A DNA stretch of 64,000 nucleotides from Pholis gunnellus (Eukaryota > Chordata > Actinopteri > Perciformes > Pholidae), in NCBI GenBank assembly GCA_910591455.2, contig OU342819.1, positions 6,884,833 to 6,948,832 of the forward strand, read 5' to 3'. Shown here one piece after another: positions 59,166 through 64,000 of this stretch (its first letter is position 1; the number at the start of each line of letters is the position of its first letter). The notes under the pieces are model-generated. The model was not told the DNA's origin, made no database searches, and saw only the letters and a program-made list of their open reading frames with translations. A program made the translations under genes and the position numbers.

Positions 59166-62100
59166 GTATCCCGGGGTTTGCAGAATCGTTCAACGCCACC
59201 ATTTATGTTTCCTGGTAACTGGGGTGGTATTTTACACTTAAATTACAGTAGCGCATACAAATAAATCCTTTAGAATGTTCTAAAATGACCAATCAGATTT
59301 GTGTTTGTTTTTGGTCGTAATAGTCAAACTGTGCGGTTACATAAGGGTTAGTGACAGGAAGTGGGGCATTAATGTAAACGTTACGAGGCACTGGCTTTCT
59401 TCACATCCTCAATTAACACTTATTGTCATCAGCACATTGAGACCAGAGCTGGGCCTTTTACCCACTGCTGTGCCACCAGGGGAACAATGGCTCACAATCT
59501 CCTGGGATACAATTGTTCCACTAATGTCGCTGTAAACTTCAATAGGCTTTGGCTGGGCTCCCAATTCCTGCTACGATAGCAATTCATCATGGGAATATTG
59601 AAAGAGAGCTGCTGACTGACTGACTTCTATTGTAGATGTAGGACAAGACATCCGTGGTTCTACATTTGTTCTGCTGTCGGCTTGAGGAGCACATCTGGCA
59701 AAGATGTTCACACCTCCTTGATTCTACCATTGTTCTTGAGTCTCCACATTACACGCAGTAATGTGACCAGTTGTTTATGTAAAGATGATCGATCAGTGCA
59801 GCTTTAAACTAGAGCCCAAACTCATTCAAAGGATTATTGTAGTTTATTACACTTGGGTCTTCTTTTGTGTAGTTTTGGCCTTTATCATGATGACATTGCA
59901 CTCACCTGAGTAGTTACTGAGATCAACAATCAAAAAGTTTAGCCAGATGATCTGAACCACTTTATTTGGGGGTAAATCCTAGCGTCACTGCACCCACAAT
60001 GTCTGTAATAAACCCTCATTTCACAGGAGATTTTTGGGCTCTCACAAACAATGTATCAACTGTGATGGATGTTTACAACTGACAATTGTTTAAAATTGTA
60101 CTGCTCCTCTTCATTTTCTCTCATGAGCTACGAGTCGTCCATAAACAACTTCAGATTTGTGCCAAGATTATAGACGTGTTACTGATGCAATACTTCTTCC
60201 AGAATCTAATAGACCTACATCGTGTATAAATATGAATCATGCGTTTCCCCACTAATGAGATATCCACATTTAGCCTCTTGTAATGAGGTTTGCTGGCCTA
60301 ATGTTGCATTCACACACACACTCCTAGATTAAGCGAATAATGAATTCCCCCTCAAAACACACCAAATCCCTCTTGGGCATTATTTAGATTTTGGCTCAGC
60401 AGTGCAGCCCCCCCCCCCCCTTTGGTTAATTATGTCTCTCTTAGTGGGTTATAAGCTAATAAGGCAGCACCAGGTGTGTTTGTGGTTGCTGACGATCACA
60501 GATTCTTGATTGGATGCAGCTCGGACTGCACCTGGAAGCTCAGGGTCGGTAAAGGGTCCCAGACCCAATCAACCCACTTTCACCGAGTCCCCTGTTTGGT
60601 CTGGTCTGGAATAAAATCAATTGTGCTCAGCTAGCTGGAACCTGAAACCCTGTCAACCCCCCCCGAGGTCTGTACGGGTCGTTTGTTGTGAGCACACAGA
60701 TATCCTTCTGAGCCAAAAGAACGGTTGCAACTAACTTACCGGTGCTTGTTTTGTGCAACGTTTATTACATCGGGACATTTCAGAGAGCGCTGGGGTTGCA
60801 ATGGCGACACCCCGATGAAGACGAATGCAAATTAGCCAAAATGTGCATCAATTTGCTGCTATCATAATAGCATTTATTGTGCTTCTAAAAACACTAATCG
60901 TTTAAAGAAATTCCTCATTCACTCTCTTTTAGGTCAGCACCATAGGAATATTGATCATTTCTATGGTCTGCACCTTTAAACGGAGATGGAATTTATGGGT
61001 TTCTATACAATTCTCAGTTGCCAGCGGCTCCCTTATCAACAACAAACGCTGCACACAGAGCCCCCTCAAATAGCATGTTGATATATGTTCCTATATAAAT
61101 GCACATCAATCAGGCAATTTGTACTGCAAGTAGGACGGCTGTATCTGAATGCACGTCCAGGCTTTTCCTTCCTAATCTTCGTATCCAGCAGATGGCTAGC
61201 GCTCGATGGGGAAGACTGGTTGTGTAGCGACAGTTGTGTTGTCGTGTTCCACCCAGTGGAGATGCCCTTGATCTGTATCCAGTGGTGGTGGTGTCTCTGT
61301 GTGTGTGTGTGTGTGTGTGGAGGGGTTCTCACTCCTCTGTGAAATAAACACAGCAGATAACATCTGTGTTGGTATGCTGCACCCTTGTGGTGCTCAGCTG
61401 CTACATCTCTATAAACCCAGATAAGGAGGCTGCCTGGCTCCAAGGGGAGTGAGATTGAATCTGTGGCATTTCACTCGATAAAGGATCCCACTGCATTTTC
61501 CCAGATTTAACAGCCTCCAGTGAGTGGTTGGAGGAAACCGTGGTACCACGAAGAAGTCTCTCGGAGCAGCAAAATGTTTTAAATTGCTCCAAATGTACCA
61601 CACCGACGCTTATCTCTGTCAAGCACTGAGGTACTTCCATGCATTCTCAGATCAGCAGATGCAAAAAAAAAAAAAGGAAAGGAAAAAAAAGAAGAGAAGC
61701 TGCGAGTCCTGACAGCCTGATCGTGCACGTTCGAGTGCACATGCACACGCACGTCTCAGTCCAATCCGACCAGTCGATTGTTCTCTATTAAGATGTCCTT
61801 TGTCTCGGAGCGCCGGCCTTGTTGCCTTGATCTTGCAGAGACGTCGCTCGCAGTGGAAACTTGGCTACTGTGAAGCTGCGGTATCGACAGTACAGGCGTC
61901 CCTAGGAGGTGACAAGGACAGCAATTGATTGGGCCTAAATGAGAGTGAAGAGCAAGATTCATTGCCATCGATCCACTTCTTTCCTCCGGCAGGCTCCTCC
62001 ATCTTTGATTATGACCACTTTACGCCCGATCAAGTGTGTGCGAGCCGCGATGGGGGAAATCCCGTTGAGAGGTGTTAGCTCCATTTGCCGAGGCTGTAAT

Positions 62101-63449
62101 TACGAGAGGATGTGAGGGCCCAAGGTCAACGCGCAGCAGGTGCCATCAGGCTGGGTGATAATAGGGCTTCCTCTCGCTTCCCTCTTCAATTTAGTCATAT
62201 AGATAATAAGCTATGTGTGCATGTGTGTGTGAGTGTTCCTCGGAGGATGCTCGGCGCATAATAAATGTTTCTTAAATAACGGCTTGAGGACAGGAAAACA
62301 TCTCGCCGCGAAGAAACACAGACGTGCAGATTAAAATATAACAGCGCTACTTGGTGCTTTTTTTCCACATTTTTTTTTTTTATTGAAAGCTTCATCAGAG
62401 AGAGAGAGAGAGAGAGAAAAAAAACAACAACTCATAAAACCCAAGTCAAATCCTAACATCCACAGATGTACAGACAGTTTTTCTCAAAGATCACACACAC
62501 TGAGCAGCGTGTGCGAGGCGTGACCATGTCCTCCTCGGCGCTGAAACAAAGAGAAGTGAAAAAACGGAACAAAAACAACCAAAAAGAGAAAACTAACACA
62601 AATTAAAATTAAAAACCGCTCTGCTGTCCTAATAAATAGTTCCTCTTTTTATCGGATGTATTAATCCCGTGCCTAACGCACTCTCTGTGCCGCCTATCTC
62701 GCAACAATTTGGTCGTCCATTTCCTAGTGATTGTTGGATTTTCTCCGGGAGCGGCTTGGACTCCGTGAGGGCTGCGCTGACTGTGCTCCTGGGGTTGTGT
62801 GGCCAATCGATAGCTCTCATCAAAGGTGAACCGAAGCATCAATTAAAAAGCACAGGGCCTCGCTCATGTGGGGGGGGGGGGGGCAGTTTGAGCAATTTTC
62901 CCACTGCATTATATGTGTGTGTGTGTGTGTGAGTGTGTGCCGGTCTGTGATGAGTAATTGAGCCACGGTTCTCCTTTACACTCAGCAGGAGACTGAGAGA
63001 GAAACTCTGAACTACTATTTTTCCTAACACACGAGAATCAATGTGGAATGGCTGCAACTCCGTTCACAAGGACGTGTAATAACATCGGGTGAGTTTACTG
63101 CTGAAAGCCACACTACAGAAATGACTTTCACGTCGGATTCAAAGATGGCGGCAGTGATTGTGAGGAACAAATGAGTCGAGGACGGAGTTTTTCCTTCTAA
63201 ACGCCTTCAAAAAAACGACACCACAGAAGACCAGGATGTAGCTAAAGTCTCCAGATCGGTATTTATCCGGTGTTACAGAGAATCAGCTCACAGGAGATCA
63301 GATTTACCTCGTAGAGAGTGTGTGAGCTATCCACACAGGTCTGAGAGGGTGGGGGGGTGGGGGGGTGTTGCATTTCCCACGTGTGCTGTATTCTTCCTGT
63401 ATTAAATAGAAGTTGGAAAGCAATAGTGAGAATCTGAATACTCTTCTTA
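59166..63449. other. Gene-free DNA with short simple repeats
   Basis: No gene recognised. Simple repeats: TG at 61299-61319, AG at 62397-62417, G14 at 62870-62883, TG at 62914-62930. A non-repetitive block at 62050-62170, including GTAATTAC, might be a regulatory element but this is only an impression. Confidence 0.45.
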
Positions 63450-63830
63450 GTATGGAAGCCCTCAGAGCCAAGTGAGGAAAGAACAAATTCAGATTATTCA
63501 AGTCTGATCAAGCTGGTATTCTCTCCTGTGTTTATGACTTAAGAGCAGGTGAACAGGATCATTTTACTGAGTTACTTTTTTCTTTTTCTTGTTCTTGCAG
63601 GTAAATATATTTTTTTTCTCAGGATCCAAATTTTTTGTTGTCGTAATATTCATTTCGGCCGCTGGAGGTGTTTCTCCATGTGCTCTAAACACAAGGTACA
63701 TATACTGTGTGCTAGCAAGTTATGTGGGAAAAAACTCACCTAGAAGAAAACTTTTACTGCTATTGAGAACATGGCGTAGAGGTGCACTTCAGCTTATCGT
63801 GGCCTAAACAAATATGACAATAACACACAC
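63450..63830. repeat. Unnamed interspersed repeat, rearranged copies 2 and 3
   Basis: TATGGAAGCCCTCAGAGCCA (63452) matches copy 1 directly. CTCTCCTGTGTTTATGACTT (about 63523-63542) is the reverse complement of its other end. GAGAACATGGCGTAGAGGTG with CACTTCAGCTTATCGTGG (about 63765-63802) matches its middle in direct orientation. The pieces therefore represent at least one inverted partial copy. Confidence 0.5.
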
Positions 63831-64000
63831 ACACACATCACCTGCTAAACCTTGAAGAAATGAGTATAACTAGAAGCAAAGATTATCCTGGTAAAACCTT
63901 GTTTTCCTCCTGTTCTTAAGGCACAAACACAGAAGAGAAAGACTTCAGCATGTTTTCTTCTCTCACTTGCCTCCCAGAGCTCCTGAACTCGAGGCACCAG

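Overview
This is a stretch of vertebrate nuclear DNA, almost certainly from a ray-finned fish and probably a percomorph teleost. The evidence is two split genes with GT-AG introns and vertebrate-type proteins, long CA and GA microsatellites, tRNA-derived SINEs of teleost type, and many copies of short TTAA-flanked and hAT-type elements of the kind I associate with percomorph genomes. There is no bacterial, plasmid or phage organisation, no CRISPR array and no operon.

Only two host genes can be identified, both on the minus strand. tgfbr2 (TGF-beta receptor type 2) is complete: seven coding exons between 42047 and 24744 join to a 542-residue protein with signal peptide, 12-cysteine ectodomain, one membrane helix and an intact Ser/Thr kinase domain. 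Intron phases are 1, 2, 1, 0, 1, 0. Downstream of it, the first coding exon of stt3b (catalytic subunit of oligosaccharyltransferase) lies at 9529-9267 behind a CpG-rich promoter. The rest of stt3b is not found in the window and presumably lies beyond position 1. The relative order and orientation (tgfbr2 then stt3b, same strand) agree with human chromosome 3p as I remember it, but no gadl1 is recognisable between them.

Layout: 1-9266 is stt3b intron 1 with microsatellites and a fragment of a hAT transposase; 9267-9940 is stt3b exon 1 and promoter; 9941-24340 is intergenic and holds a nested hAT insertion with a perfect 8-bp target duplication (15905-16794), a 1.8-kb unit with 170-bp direct repeats around a promoter-like block and a hAT fragment (17146-18913), an RFX-like X-box, a degraded hAT-like element and one unassigned exon-like ORF; 24342-42300 is tgfbr2 with repeat-rich introns; 42300-64000 is upstream DNA with no recognisable gene, only repeats.

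The two host genes both act in the secretory pathway or at the cell surface (STT3B N-glycosylates proteins in the ER; TGFBR2 is a glycoprotein receptor), but nothing in the sequence links them functionally. I found no convincing new biological system. The most useful leads are a (TG)n tract forming the acceptor region of a tgfbr2 kinase exon, overlapping upstream ORFs in front of both genes, the nested mobile elements, and the unassigned exon-like ORF at 22966-23088.
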